Shown one piece after another: positions 51,443 through 59,397 of a DNA stretch of 64,000 bases. The notes beneath the pieces are model-generated. The model ran no database searches and was not told where the DNA came from. It saw only the letters and a list, made by a program, of their open reading frames with translations. The stretch is from Micromonospora rosaria. GTDB taxonomy: Bacteria > Actinomycetota > Actinomycetes > Mycobacteriales > Micromonosporaceae. Where the stretch lies: assembly GCF_001567585.1 (NCBI RefSeq), contig NZ_LRQV01000012.1:20253-84252 (forward strand). Reading direction: 5' to 3'. Numbering within the stretch: position 1 is the stretch's first letter; every line of letters starts with the position of its first letter. The position numbers and the translations under genes are program-made.

Positions 51443-52546
51443 ATGGCCGCACCGCGTGGCACCGCCGTACGGCGGACGGGACAGGTCCTCACCGGGCTCG
51501 GCGCGCTCGTCGTGCTCTGCGCGGTACTGGCCGGCGGGCCGGTGGCGCTCATCGCCCTGGCCGGGAACCCGCTCCCCGACCACGTACCCACCCTGGCCGA
51601 GATCGGCACCACCCTGACCAGCCGCGACGACGGTCAACTCTTCCTGCGGGCGCTGGCCGTGGTGGGCTGGTTCGGCTGGGCGACGTTCGCCTTCTCGGTC
51701 GTGGTGGAGCTGTTCGCGCAGATCTTCCGCCGCCGGGCTCCCCGGCTGCCGGGGATGCGCCACCAGCAGCGGGCCGCCGCCGCGCTGGTCGGGTCGATCG
51801 CGCTGATCATCGCGGCGAGCCCGGCGGCGACCGCCGCCACCACCCTGGCCGGCCCGTACCCGACGGCCGCCGCCCCCGTCACCCACCAGGTCACCATCGC
51901 CCAGCCGGCCACGCTGGCGCAGCAGCCGACCGCCGCGCAGCAGGCCGGCCTGACCCGGCAGGCCGAGACCGAGCCGGCCGTCAACCCGGTGTACCGGGTG
52001 GCGAAGGGCGACTACCTCGGCACGGTCGCCGAGCGGTACCTGGACGACTTCGGCGACTACCGCGAGGTGGCGAAGCTGAACCGGCTGAAGAACCCGGACC
52101 GCATCCGCCCCGGCCAGTTGCTGAAGCTGCCCACCGAGGCCGACGACGCGGGAGCCCGCGCGCACGCCAACGGGCGGCTGGTGGCCCGGCCGGCCAGCCC
52201 GGCCCCGCCCGGCCACGACACCCCGGCCACGTCGCCCGTCCCGGATGCGGGCAACCCGGGCGGGCCGGGCGTCGCCCCGCCGCCCCCGCCGGCCGACATG
52301 CCGGTACCGGAGCCGCCGACGTCGCAGAAGTCGTCCGGTACGCCCCCGGTGATGGCGGTCGGCGCGTCCCGGGCCGGTGACGGCGACGGGGTGAACCGCC
52401 CGCTCGCGGTCTCCGCGGTGCTCACCGTGGCCAGCATCGTCGGCGCGCAGATCGGCGCCGTCCTGGGCCTGCGCCGCCGGCAGGCTGCTCCCCGGGCGGC
52501 GGCCCGGCCCGGCATCCTCCCCGGCGGTCGCCACCGCCGCGACTGA
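51443..52546 (+). CDS. LysM-domain membrane protein at the end of the Tad operon
   Basis: 367 residues. Three N-terminal membrane segments (about 15-37, 70-92, 113-132), a 30-residue Gln/Ala linker, a LysM domain (about 172-230: YRVAKGDYLGTVAERYLDDFGDYREVAKLNRLKNPDRIRPGQLLKLP), a Pro-rich spacer and a final membrane helix. LysM binds peptidoglycan, so it may tether the pilus machine to the wall. ATG at 51443 with AGGAAGG upstream, 14 nt after the previous stop. Confidence 0.8.
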   Translation: MAAPRGTAVRRTGQVLTGLGALVVLCAVLAGGPVALIALAGNPLPDHVPTLAEIGTTLTSRDDGQLFLRALAVVGWFGWATFAFSVVVELFAQIFRRRAPRLPGMRHQQRAAAALVGSIALIIAASPAATAATTLAGPYPTAAAPVTHQVTIAQPATLAQQPTAAQQAGLTRQAETEPAVNPVYRVAKGDYLGTVAERYLDDFGDYREVAKLNRLKNPDRIRPGQLLKLPTEADDAGARAHANGRLVARPASPAPPGHDTPATSPVPDAGNPGGPGVAPPPPPADMPVPEPPTSQKSSGTPPVMAVGASRAGDGDGVNRPLAVSAVLTVASIVGAQIGAVLGLRRRQAAPRAAARPGILPGGRHRRD

Positions 52547-52562
52547 TCCCGGCACCGTCCGC

Positions 52563-52595
52563 TGGTTCCCGGCTGGTACCCCCAGCCGGGAACCA
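52563..52595 (+). terminator. Terminator hairpin closing the Tad operon
   Basis: 14-bp perfect stem (TGGTTCCCGGCTGG / CCAGCCGGGAACCA) with a 5-nt loop, 16 nt after the LysM gene stop. Confidence 0.85.
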
Positions 52596-52726
52596 GGAGT
52601 CCCGAGGCCCAGCCTGCCACAAACCCTTTTTGTCCTTTTGTGCCCTAATTATCGTCGCCTTCGGAACGAGCGCCGAGAGACCTTGGAGCCGAATGGCCCC
52701 CAGAGGGGCCGAAATCTTCCAAGGTC

Positions 52727-53084
52727 CGCTGCTGTCGAGCCTGGCAGCAGCGCTCTGGTCAAGACTCCTGGCAAAACGCGGCATTCGGGGGCCGAGGCTG
52801 CTCAGACGCTTACGGATGTTCTGCACAGCGCCGTACGCTCTGCCGGACGTGACGTTGGACATCGAATCCATCGCCAGCCCCCAGTTCTCGTTTGCCTGCC
52901 ACAGGCGCCCCTGCGCGTACTGCACGTCGGCGAGATTCGCCAAGGTGAGGGTGTGGATTCTTCGGTAGGCGTCCGCGTTCCGGGTCGAGACAGACCTCTT
53001 GAACTGCGCTTCTGCCCCCGGCAGATCTCCCAGGTCGCGGAGGGCCTGTCCGGCCTGACTGGCCAAGGACGTCTCCGCAGCGAG
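52727..53084 (-). pseudogene. 3' remnant of a TPR-type regulator gene
   Basis: About 119 codons in one frame directly after the TGA of the Rieske gene, without a ribosome-binding site or start. LAAETSLASQAGQALRDLGD, GAEAQFKRSV, LANLADVQYAQGRLWQA and NVTSGRAYGAVQNIRKRLSSL are the last TPR repeats and C-terminal helix of the TPR/XRE regulators abundant in Micromonosporaceae. The N-terminal DNA-binding and NB domains are missing, and the frame runs on without a stop at the expected end. Clearly a truncated gene. Confidence 0.7.
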
Positions 53085-54068
53085 TCAGGGCAGGCGGGTC
53101 TGGAGGATGCCGTCGACCACCCGCGTCGGCAGGACCTGCTGGTCGTTGCCGGACGGGCCGTGCACCACCTCGCCGCCGTTGAGCCGGAACGCGCTGCCGT
53201 GCCAGGGGCAGACCACGCAGGCGTGCCCGTCGATCTGCTGCACCTCGCCCTCGCCGAGCGGGCCGCTCTGGTGCGGGCAGCGCTCCAGCATCACGGTGAC
53301 CTCGTCGCCGTGCCGGTAGAGGATCACCGAGACGTCGTCGATCGACCGGGTGATCAGCTTCCGCTGCGGCAGCGCCGCCAGGTCCGCCAGTGGGTGCCAG
53401 CCGTCGCCGATCCGGTGCAGTTCGGAGATGCTCTGGTTGACCTGGGCACCCTGCTTGTACGCCAGGTGGCCACCGAGGTACGCCCCGGCGCTGGCGGCGC
53501 TCAGGCCGAGGTAGCTCAGCGCCCGGCCGAGGTTGTGCCGGCCGTTCAGCCGGGCGACCAGCGACCCGCCGTACAGCGCCAGCCCGACCAGGTTGGCGGT
53601 GGCGTGGACCAGGCCGACCCGGCGCTGGTCCGGGGCGAGGGCGGCCCAGTCGTTCAAGCCGGACACGGCCGCCGGTACGGCCCCGACGGTGCCGAGGGCG
53701 ACCAGCGCGGTGGCGGACCGGCGCTGCCCCGGCAACAGGTCGACGGCTGCGGCGCTGAGCCAGGCGCCCACCGGCACCTGGACCAGCGCCGGATGCAGGG
53801 GATGACCCAGCCAAACGCCGTGCAGGAAGTCCCGGACCCGCTGCGGGCGCAGGGTGGCCTGGACGGCGTGCTGCACCCGGTCGCCCACCCGGTCCAGCCC
53901 TCTGGCCTGCTCGATTCTCGTCAACAGTGCTCGCACGAGGAACGACTTCCCGGCAGCGGCGGCGGCAAACCGGTCACCGGCCACCAAAATGGCCGGGCCG
54001 CCGTTCCGGACCACCTGCCGCGCCCACCGGGGACCGGAAAGTCCACCGGTGACCGGCCGGTCGGTCAC
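53085..54068 (-). CDS. DUF2231 plus Rieske [2Fe-2S] protein
   Basis: 327 residues. The DUF2231 region (about 75-205: GVWLGHPLHPALVQVPVGAWLSAAAVDLL, with four membrane segments and conserved HP-HP) is followed by a Rieske domain (about 225-327) with ERCPHQSG and CVVCPWHG (C-x-H, C-x2-H ligands for the 2Fe-2S cluster). Predicted membrane-associated electron carrier of unknown partner. GTG at 54068 overlaps the stop of an SDR remnant (GTGA), which indicates it was once coupled to that gene and supports this start. Confidence 0.85.
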   Translation of the reverse strand: MTDRPVTGGLSGPRWARQVVRNGGPAILVAGDRFAAAAAGKSFLVRALLTRIEQARGLDRVGDRVQHAVQATLRPQRVRDFLHGVWLGHPLHPALVQVPVGAWLSAAAVDLLPGQRRSATALVALGTVGAVPAAVSGLNDWAALAPDQRRVGLVHATANLVGLALYGGSLVARLNGRHNLGRALSYLGLSAASAGAYLGGHLAYKQGAQVNQSISELHRIGDGWHPLADLAALPQRKLITRSIDDVSVILYRHGDEVTVMLERCPHQSGPLGEGEVQQIDGHACVVCPWHGSAFRLNGGEVVHGPSGNDQQVLPTRVVDGILQTRLP

Positions 54069-54144
54069 CAGGTGTGCTTGCCGCCGCCGACCTGGACGAC
54101 CGGCCCGGAGACGTACCGGGCGGCTCGGAGCAGAGGAAGGTCAC
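54065..54144 (-). pseudogene. 3' remnant of a short-chain dehydrogenase (FabG-like)
   Basis: Minus-strand codons ARYVSGPVVQVGGGKHTW then stop are the typical C-terminus of SDR oxidoreductases, and VTFLCSE just upstream is the preceding SDR strand, offset by a one-base frameshift. The rest of the SDR is missing; the segment begins exactly at the TGA of the flavoprotein gene. So a deletion appears to have joined the flavoprotein 3' end to an SDR tail. Confidence 0.7.
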
Positions 54145-55640
54145 CGCAGGGCGCGCAGGGCCTCCTCGATGGCCCGGTGGAACGTCGGGTACGCGTAGAT
54201 CATGTGCCGGAGTTGGCTGATCGGCACCGCCGCGTGCACCGCCACCGCCAGCCCGGAGAGCACCTCGCCGCCGGCCGGGCCGACCGAGGTGGCCCCGACC
54301 AGCACCCCCCGGTCGGCGTCGGCGACCAGCTTGATCAGCCCGTCGCCCCGGTGGATCCAGCCCCGGGTCGACGATTCGAGCGGGCTGATCCCGACCTGCA
54401 CGTTGAGGCCACGGTCGCGGGCCTGCCGCTCGGTGAGGCCGACCGCGCCGACCTCCGGGTCGGTGAAGGTGACCCGGGGCAGCGCCCGGTAGTCGGCCCG
54501 GGGCACACCGCCGGAGACTCCGGCCGGGCCGGCACCGCCGGAGACTCCGGCCGGGCCGGCACCGCCGGACGCCGCGCCGACGGCACCCACCGCACCCCCC
54601 ACCGCGCTGGCGGTACCGCTGGCGTCCGGCCCCGCCTCGGCGTGCCGGACGTGGTCGAGCAGGTCGGCGACGACGATCGCCGCCTGGTACATGGCGACGT
54701 GCGTGAAGGCGCCCTCGCCGGTCAGGTCGCCGACCGCCCAGATCCCGGCGGCGGCGCGCAGCCGGTCGTCCACCGGCAGGTACCGCTGGTCGGCGGCCAC
54801 GCCGACCGTGTCCAGGCCCAGCTCGTCCAGGTGCGCCCGACGGCCGGTCACCACCAGGAGCCGGTCACCGGTGAACTCCGCCCCGCCGGCGGCCCGGACG
54901 GTGAACCGTCCCCCGTCGTGGTCGACCCGCTCGGCGCGTACCCCGGTTTGGATCTCCACGCCGTCGGCGCGCAACGCGGCGGCGGCCACCTCGGAGGCCT
55001 CCGGTTCCTCGACGGCGAGGACCCGGTCCGACGCCTCCAGCACGGTGACCGTGACCCCGAACCGGGCGAAGACCTGCGCCAGTTCCAGCCCGATCGCACC
55101 CCCGCCCAGCACGAGCAGGCTGGCCGGCAGCTCCTCGACCTCGATGGCCTGGCGGTTCGTCCAGTACGGGGTGTCGGCGAGGCCGTCGAGCGGCGGGATC
55201 GACGGCCGGGTACCGGTGCCGAGGACGATCCCGTGCCGGGCCTGGAACACCTGCTCGCCGACGCGGACCCGACCGGGCCCGTCGAGCCGGCCGCTGCCCC
55301 GCACGAACCGCCCGCCCCGGCCCACGAAGCGGTCCACCGCGGCCCGGTCGTCCCAGGTGTCGGTCGCCTCCTCGCGGATCCGCCGCGCCACCGGCGCCCA
55401 GTCCGGCCGGACCTGCGCCGACCCGGCCAACCCGTCGACGCGGCGGGCCTCGGCGAGGGCGTTCGCCGCCCGGATCATCATTTTGCTGGGGATGCACCCC
55501 CAGTAGGGACACTCCCCGCCGACCAGGTCACGCTCGATCCCGACCACGCTCAGCCCGGCCTCGGCGAGCCTGCCGGCGACCTCCTCGCCGCCCACACCCA
55601 ACCCGACCACGACCACGTCGACAAGCTCCGGCTCCGCCAC
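54141..55640 (-). CDS. NAD(P)/FAD-dependent pyridine nucleotide-disulfide oxidoreductase
   Basis: 499 residues (dihydrolipoamide dehydrogenase / mercuric reductase family). FAD site VVVVGLGVGGEEVAGRLAEAG, redox disulfide GGECPYWGCIPSK (Cys pair), NAD site VLGGGAIGLELAQVF, second FAD motif GIWAVGDLTGEG, and the interface YAYPTFHRAIEEAL with His-Glu. A Gly/Ala-rich insert before the dimer domain contains two exact-length 27-bp tandem units (54506-54559; residues SGGAGPAGV twice). GTG at 55640 gives the normal N-terminus; a longer in-frame start at 55676 lacks a better ribosome-binding site. Substrate unknown. Confidence 0.85.
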   Translation of the reverse strand: MAEPELVDVVVVGLGVGGEEVAGRLAEAGLSVVGIERDLVGGECPYWGCIPSKMMIRAANALAEARRVDGLAGSAQVRPDWAPVARRIREEATDTWDDRAAVDRFVGRGGRFVRGSGRLDGPGRVRVGEQVFQARHGIVLGTGTRPSIPPLDGLADTPYWTNRQAIEVEELPASLLVLGGGAIGLELAQVFARFGVTVTVLEASDRVLAVEEPEASEVAAAALRADGVEIQTGVRAERVDHDGGRFTVRAAGGAEFTGDRLLVVTGRRAHLDELGLDTVGVAADQRYLPVDDRLRAAAGIWAVGDLTGEGAFTHVAMYQAAIVVADLLDHVRHAEAGPDASGTASAVGGAVGAVGAASGGAGPAGVSGGAGPAGVSGGVPRADYRALPRVTFTDPEVGAVGLTERQARDRGLNVQVGISPLESSTRGWIHRGDGLIKLVADADRGVLVGATSVGPAGGEVLSGLAVAVHAAVPISQLRHMIYAYPTFHRAIEEALRALR

Positions 55641-55802
55641 CCCGACAGCATTGCCGATCGCCCGACGCCCGGCCACCGCTGGGCCGGATTCCTGGTACGA
55701 CCGGGCAGCTTAAGACCGGGCAGCTCACCCCCACCGGCGACTGCGCGGTGTGCGCGGACCCGGGTGACCGGGACGCGAGCCGAGCGGCGGGAGGGGGCCG
55801 GG

Positions 55803-57119
55803 TCAGCGGAGCCAGGGCGGGGTGGGGCCGGCCGGCGGCAACGGCGGCGGGTAGTCGAGGGTACGGCGCAGCGGGTCGGGCAGTCGCCACGGCTGGTGCA
55901 CGGCCGGCCCCTCGACCGCCGCCAGTTCCGGCACCCAGCGGCGCACGTACCGGCCGTCGGGGTCGTACCGCTCGGCCTGGCGGACCGGGTTGAAGCCCCG
56001 GTACGGCCGGGTGTCGTGGCCGGTGCCCGCGACCCACTGCCAGTTGCCGGCGTTGTTCGCCACGTCCCCGTCGAGCAGCCAGCGGCCGAAGACGGCCAGC
56101 CCGGCCCGCCAGTCCAGCCGGAGCTGCTTGGTCAGGTGGCCGGCGGTGATCAGCCGGGCGCGGTTGTGCATCCAGCCCTCGGCGCGCAGTTGCCGCATGC
56201 CGGCGTCCACGATCGGCACCCCGGTCCGCCCCTCGGTCCAGGCGGCCAGGGCCTCGGTGTCGTACCGCCAGTCCTCGGTGGCCCCGGCGCGGTAGGCGGT
56301 CCGGGCGAGCTGCGGGAAGGCGGCGGTGACCTGGTAGTAGAAGTCCCGCCAGCAGAGCTGCCGGACGAACGGGTGCGCCCGGTCGCCGGCCCGGTCGGTC
56401 ACCTCCAGCGGCGAGAGACAGCCGAACCGCAGGTACGGGCTGAGCCGGGAGGTGCCGTCCCCGGCCAGGTCGTCGTGCAGGTCGGGGTACCGGTCGAGGG
56501 TGGGCAGCCAGCCGCGCAGCCGCTCCCGGCCGACGGTCTCGCCCCCGGCGACGGCGTCGGGCGACTCACCGGCGGGGCGGGCCGGCAGCCGGCCCACCGG
56601 TACCCCGGCGGGCAAATCGACCCGCTCCGGGGCGGCCAGCGCGGTCCGCCGGTCGGCGGCCTGCCAGGCCCGGAAGTACGGGCTGAACACCCGGTAGTGG
56701 TTCCCGCCGCCGGGACGCAGCGCGCCCGGCTCGACCACGGTCAGCCCGGGGAAGGAACGCAGGTGCAGCCGGTGCCGCTCGCACTCGGCGCGCAGCCGCC
56801 GCTCCCGCCGCCGGGCGTACCGGCTGACGTCGGCGGAGAGCGCCACCGCCTCGGCGCCCACCTGCCCGGCCAGCCGGATCGTCTCGGCCACCGGGTCGCC
56901 GTGCCGCAGCACCAGGTCGCCGCCGCGTTCGCGCAGGCTCTCCCGCAGGTCGGCGAGACTCTCGTGGAGGAAGCGGGTCCGGTTCGGCGACCGGTCGGCC
57001 AGCGCCGGGTCGAGCACGTACAGCGGGACCACCCGGTCGAACGCCGCGCAGGTGGTGGCGAGCGCCGGGTGGTCGTGCACCCGCAGGTCGCGGGTGAACA
57101 GCACGATCGCGGTACGCAC
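55803..57119 (-). CDS. phr: Deoxyribodipyrimidine photo-lyase (CPD photolyase)
   Basis: 438 residues. N-terminal photolyase alpha/beta domain (IVLFTRDLRVHDHPALA) and C-terminal FAD domain with RLSPYLRFGCLSPLEV, QLCWRDFYYQ, TGVPIVDAGMRQLRAEGWMHNRARLI, DVANNAGNWQWVAGTGHDTRPYRGFNP, all diagnostic of class I CPD photolyases, including the Trp residues of the electron-transfer chain. It repairs UV pyrimidine dimers using blue light. GTG at 57119. Six nt from the crtB stop, suggesting co-transcription with the carotenoid gene. Confidence 0.95.
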   Translation of the reverse strand: MRTAIVLFTRDLRVHDHPALATTCAAFDRVVPLYVLDPALADRSPNRTRFLHESLADLRESLRERGGDLVLRHGDPVAETIRLAGQVGAEAVALSADVSRYARRRERRLRAECERHRLHLRSFPGLTVVEPGALRPGGGNHYRVFSPYFRAWQAADRRTALAAPERVDLPAGVPVGRLPARPAGESPDAVAGGETVGRERLRGWLPTLDRYPDLHDDLAGDGTSRLSPYLRFGCLSPLEVTDRAGDRAHPFVRQLCWRDFYYQVTAAFPQLARTAYRAGATEDWRYDTEALAAWTEGRTGVPIVDAGMRQLRAEGWMHNRARLITAGHLTKQLRLDWRAGLAVFGRWLLDGDVANNAGNWQWVAGTGHDTRPYRGFNPVRQAERYDPDGRYVRRWVPELAAVEGPAVHQPWRLPDPLRRTLDYPPPLPPAGPTPPWLR

Positions 57120-57124
57120 CGAGG

Positions 57125-58096
57125 TCAGCCGAGCGCCGCCCGGTACGCCGCCGGGCCGTCGACGCCGTGGACCGGCGGCAGGTCACCGGCCGGTGGGGGG
57201 CCGGGGACCACCACCGGGGTACCGGTCGGGGTGAGCAGGGCCCGGGCGGCCACCGCCATCCGGCGACGCTGCGGCACGGTCGCCCGGCGCACGAAGACGT
57301 CGTACCCCTGGGCGGCGACCTCGTCGAGGATCCCGCCGTAGAGGGCGTACGCGGTCCGCATGCAGGACTGCGAGGCGGGGTCGAGCAGAGTGATGCCGGG
57401 GGCGGCGGCCACGTAGTGCGCCTGGGCCCGGGTCACCTCGTACCGGATCAGGTCCCGGATCGGTTCGGTGGTCCGGCCCCGGCGGCGGGCGGCGAGCAGG
57501 TCCGCCCGGGTGACCCCGAAGGCGGCGAGGTCCTCGTCGGGCAGGTACGTCCGGCCCCGGTCCAGGTCCTCGGCGACGTCCCGGATGAAGTTGGTGAGCT
57601 GGAAGGCGAAGCCGAGGTGGCGGGCGGGCTCCCGGGCCGCCACCGGGTCGGCGCTGCCGAGGATCGGCAGCATCATCGTGCCGATCACCGCGGCCGAGCC
57701 CTCCATGTAGTCGAGCAGGGCGTCGTAGGTGCGGTACGAGGTGACGGTCAGGTCCATCGCCATGCTCTTGAGAAACGACGCGAAGTCGTCCCGGTCGAGG
57801 TCGAAGACGGCGATGGTGTGCAGCACGGCGGGGAGCAGCGGGTCGTCGACCGGCTGGCCGTGCAGGCCGGCGAGGAAACGGCCGGCCCAGTCGTCGAGGC
57901 GGGCGGCCCGCTCGGTCGGGGGCAGGTCCTCGGTGCGGTCGACGATCTCGTCGGCATACCGGGTGAAACCGTACAAGGCGTGCACATGCCGCCGTTTCCA
58001 AGCGGGCAGCAGTCGGGTGGCGAGATAGTAGGTACGGCCGTGACGTCGGTGCAGCTCACGGCAACGGTCATAGGCAGCGGTGAGGTCAGCGTCCAC
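57125..58096 (-). CDS. crtB: Phytoene synthase
   Basis: 323-residue squalene/phytoene synthase: YLATRLLPAWKRRHVHALYGFTRYADEIVD (DxxxD, first Mg site), VIGTMMLPIL, FAFQLTNFIRDVAEDLDRGRTYLPDEDL (second D-rich site). Condenses two GGPP to phytoene. GTG at 58096 with GGAGG 6-8 nt upstream. Divergent from crtE across a 64-nt promoter region with direct repeats; the photolyase gene follows 5 nt downstream. Confidence 0.95.
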   Translation of the reverse strand: MDADLTAAYDRCRELHRRHGRTYYLATRLLPAWKRRHVHALYGFTRYADEIVDRTEDLPPTERAARLDDWAGRFLAGLHGQPVDDPLLPAVLHTIAVFDLDRDDFASFLKSMAMDLTVTSYRTYDALLDYMEGSAAVIGTMMLPILGSADPVAAREPARHLGFAFQLTNFIRDVAEDLDRGRTYLPDEDLAAFGVTRADLLAARRRGRTTEPIRDLIRYEVTRAQAHYVAAAPGITLLDPASQSCMRTAYALYGGILDEVAAQGYDVFVRRATVPQRRRMAVAARALLTPTGTPVVVPGPPPAGDLPPVHGVDGPAAYRAALG

Positions 58097-58111
58097 CGGC
58101 CCTCCTCAGAT

Positions 58112-58153
58112 TCGACGCACCAATCGACGCAACTCGTAACCCTAGGGTACGCT
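58112..58153. promoter_or_regulatory. crtB/crtE divergent promoter with direct repeats
   Basis: TCGACGCA occurs at 58112-58119 and 58124-58131, a 12-bp-spaced direct repeat. The second copy's TCGACG serves as a -35 for crtE (18-bp spacing to TACGCT at 58148-58153), and ATG of crtE is 7 nt later, so crtE mRNA would be leaderless. CarH/LitR B12 regulators are known to bind tandem direct repeats, and such a regulator is encoded at the end of this cluster. Confidence 0.5.
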
Positions 58154-58160
58154 CGCCCGC

Positions 58161-59369
58161 ATGGCCAACGACGCAGTTGCGGGTAACGCGCTCCGCCTGG
58201 CGCCGGCCGGGCCGGCCGAGGGCGACGATCCGGTCCGCGCGGTCCTGGCCGCGTACACCCGGGACCTGGTCACGGCGGTGGACGAGACCCTGGCCGACTT
58301 CCTCACCACCGAGGTCGACGCACTGACCCGGATCGACGCGGCCATGGGCGGGTTCGCCGCCACCGCGCGGGACTGCGTCCTCGCCGGGGGCAAGCGGGTC
58401 CGGCCGACCTTCGCGTACTGGGGCTGGCGCGGCGCGGCCGGCGGCGACGAGCCGCTGTCCCCCGTCCTGCCGGCGCTGGCCGCGCTGGAGCTGCTGCACA
58501 CCTTCGCCCTGGTCCACGACGACGTGATGGACGCCTCGGCGACCCGGCGCGGGCGACCCACCGCCCACGTGGCGCTGGCCGCGCAGCACGCCGCCGCCGG
58601 GCACCGGGGCGACTCCGGCCGGTTCGGCGAGGCGGTCGCGGTGCTCGTCGGCGACCTCTGCATGGTCTGGGCCGACCGGCTCATGTCGTACGCCACCGTC
58701 GCCCCGGCCCGGCTCCTCGACGTGCGTCGCTGCTACGACCAGATGCGGGTGGAGACCGTCGCCGGGCAGTACCTCGACGTCCTCGGCGAGAGCGACGCGG
58801 GCAACTGGTCGCTGGACCGGGCGCTGCGGGTGGCCCGCTACAAGACCGCCAGCTACACCGTCCAGCGTCCGCTGCTGTTCGGGGCCCGGCTGGCCGGCGT
58901 CCCCGCCGACGATCCGCTGGTCACCGCGTACACCCGCTACGGCCTGGCGGTGGGCGAGGCGTTCCAGCTCCGGGACGACCTGCTCGGCGTCTACGGCGAT
59001 CCGGCGGCCACCGGCAAGCCGGCCGGCGACGACCTGCGCACCGGCAAGCCCACCGCGCTGCTGATGCTGGCCCGGCAGCTCGCCACCCCGGCGCAGCGCC
59101 GCAGGCTGGAGCGGGCCGTCGGCCCGGGTGCCGGCGGCGTGGGCCCTGGCCCCGGTGCCGGTGCCGGTGCCGGTGCCGGTGCCGACGACCGGGAGATCGC
59201 CGGCCTGGCCGACCTGGTCGCCGCCACCGGGGCGGTCGACCGGATCGAGCAGATGATCACCGCCCGGGTGGCCGAGGCGCTGGCCGCGCTGGAGACCACG
59301 TCGATCGACCGGACCGCGCGGTTCGCGCTGATCGGCCTCGCCACGGCCGCCACCCGGCGGCAGGCATGA
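58161..59369 (+). CDS. crtE: Geranylgeranyl diphosphate synthase (trans-polyprenyl synthase)
   Basis: 402 residues. First aspartate-rich motif LVHDDVMD, second FQLRDDLLGVYGD, GGKRVRPTFAYWG near the start, KTASYTVQRPLL; all active-site regions are intact. Makes GGPP for crtB. A Gly/Ala/Pro loop near 325-340 is encoded by at least five tandem GGTGCC hexamers (about 59154-59183), probably length-variable and outside the catalytic core. ATG at 58161. The desaturase gene starts 28 nt downstream. Confidence 0.93.
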   Translation: MANDAVAGNALRLAPAGPAEGDDPVRAVLAAYTRDLVTAVDETLADFLTTEVDALTRIDAAMGGFAATARDCVLAGGKRVRPTFAYWGWRGAAGGDEPLSPVLPALAALELLHTFALVHDDVMDASATRRGRPTAHVALAAQHAAAGHRGDSGRFGEAVAVLVGDLCMVWADRLMSYATVAPARLLDVRRCYDQMRVETVAGQYLDVLGESDAGNWSLDRALRVARYKTASYTVQRPLLFGARLAGVPADDPLVTAYTRYGLAVGEAFQLRDDLLGVYGDPAATGKPAGDDLRTGKPTALLMLARQLATPAQRRRLERAVGPGAGGVGPGPGAGAGAGAGADDREIAGLADLVAATGAVDRIEQMITARVAEALAALETTSIDRTARFALIGLATAATRRQA

Positions 59370-59397
59370 TGAGCAGTCTTCCGAGGAGGTGGTCGGC

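Noticed and set aside
59154..59183. GGTGCC hexamer tract as a regulatory microsatellite
   Set aside because: It lies inside crtE and encodes a Gly-Ala loop; length variation is possible but nothing indicates phase switching because the unit is a multiple of three.
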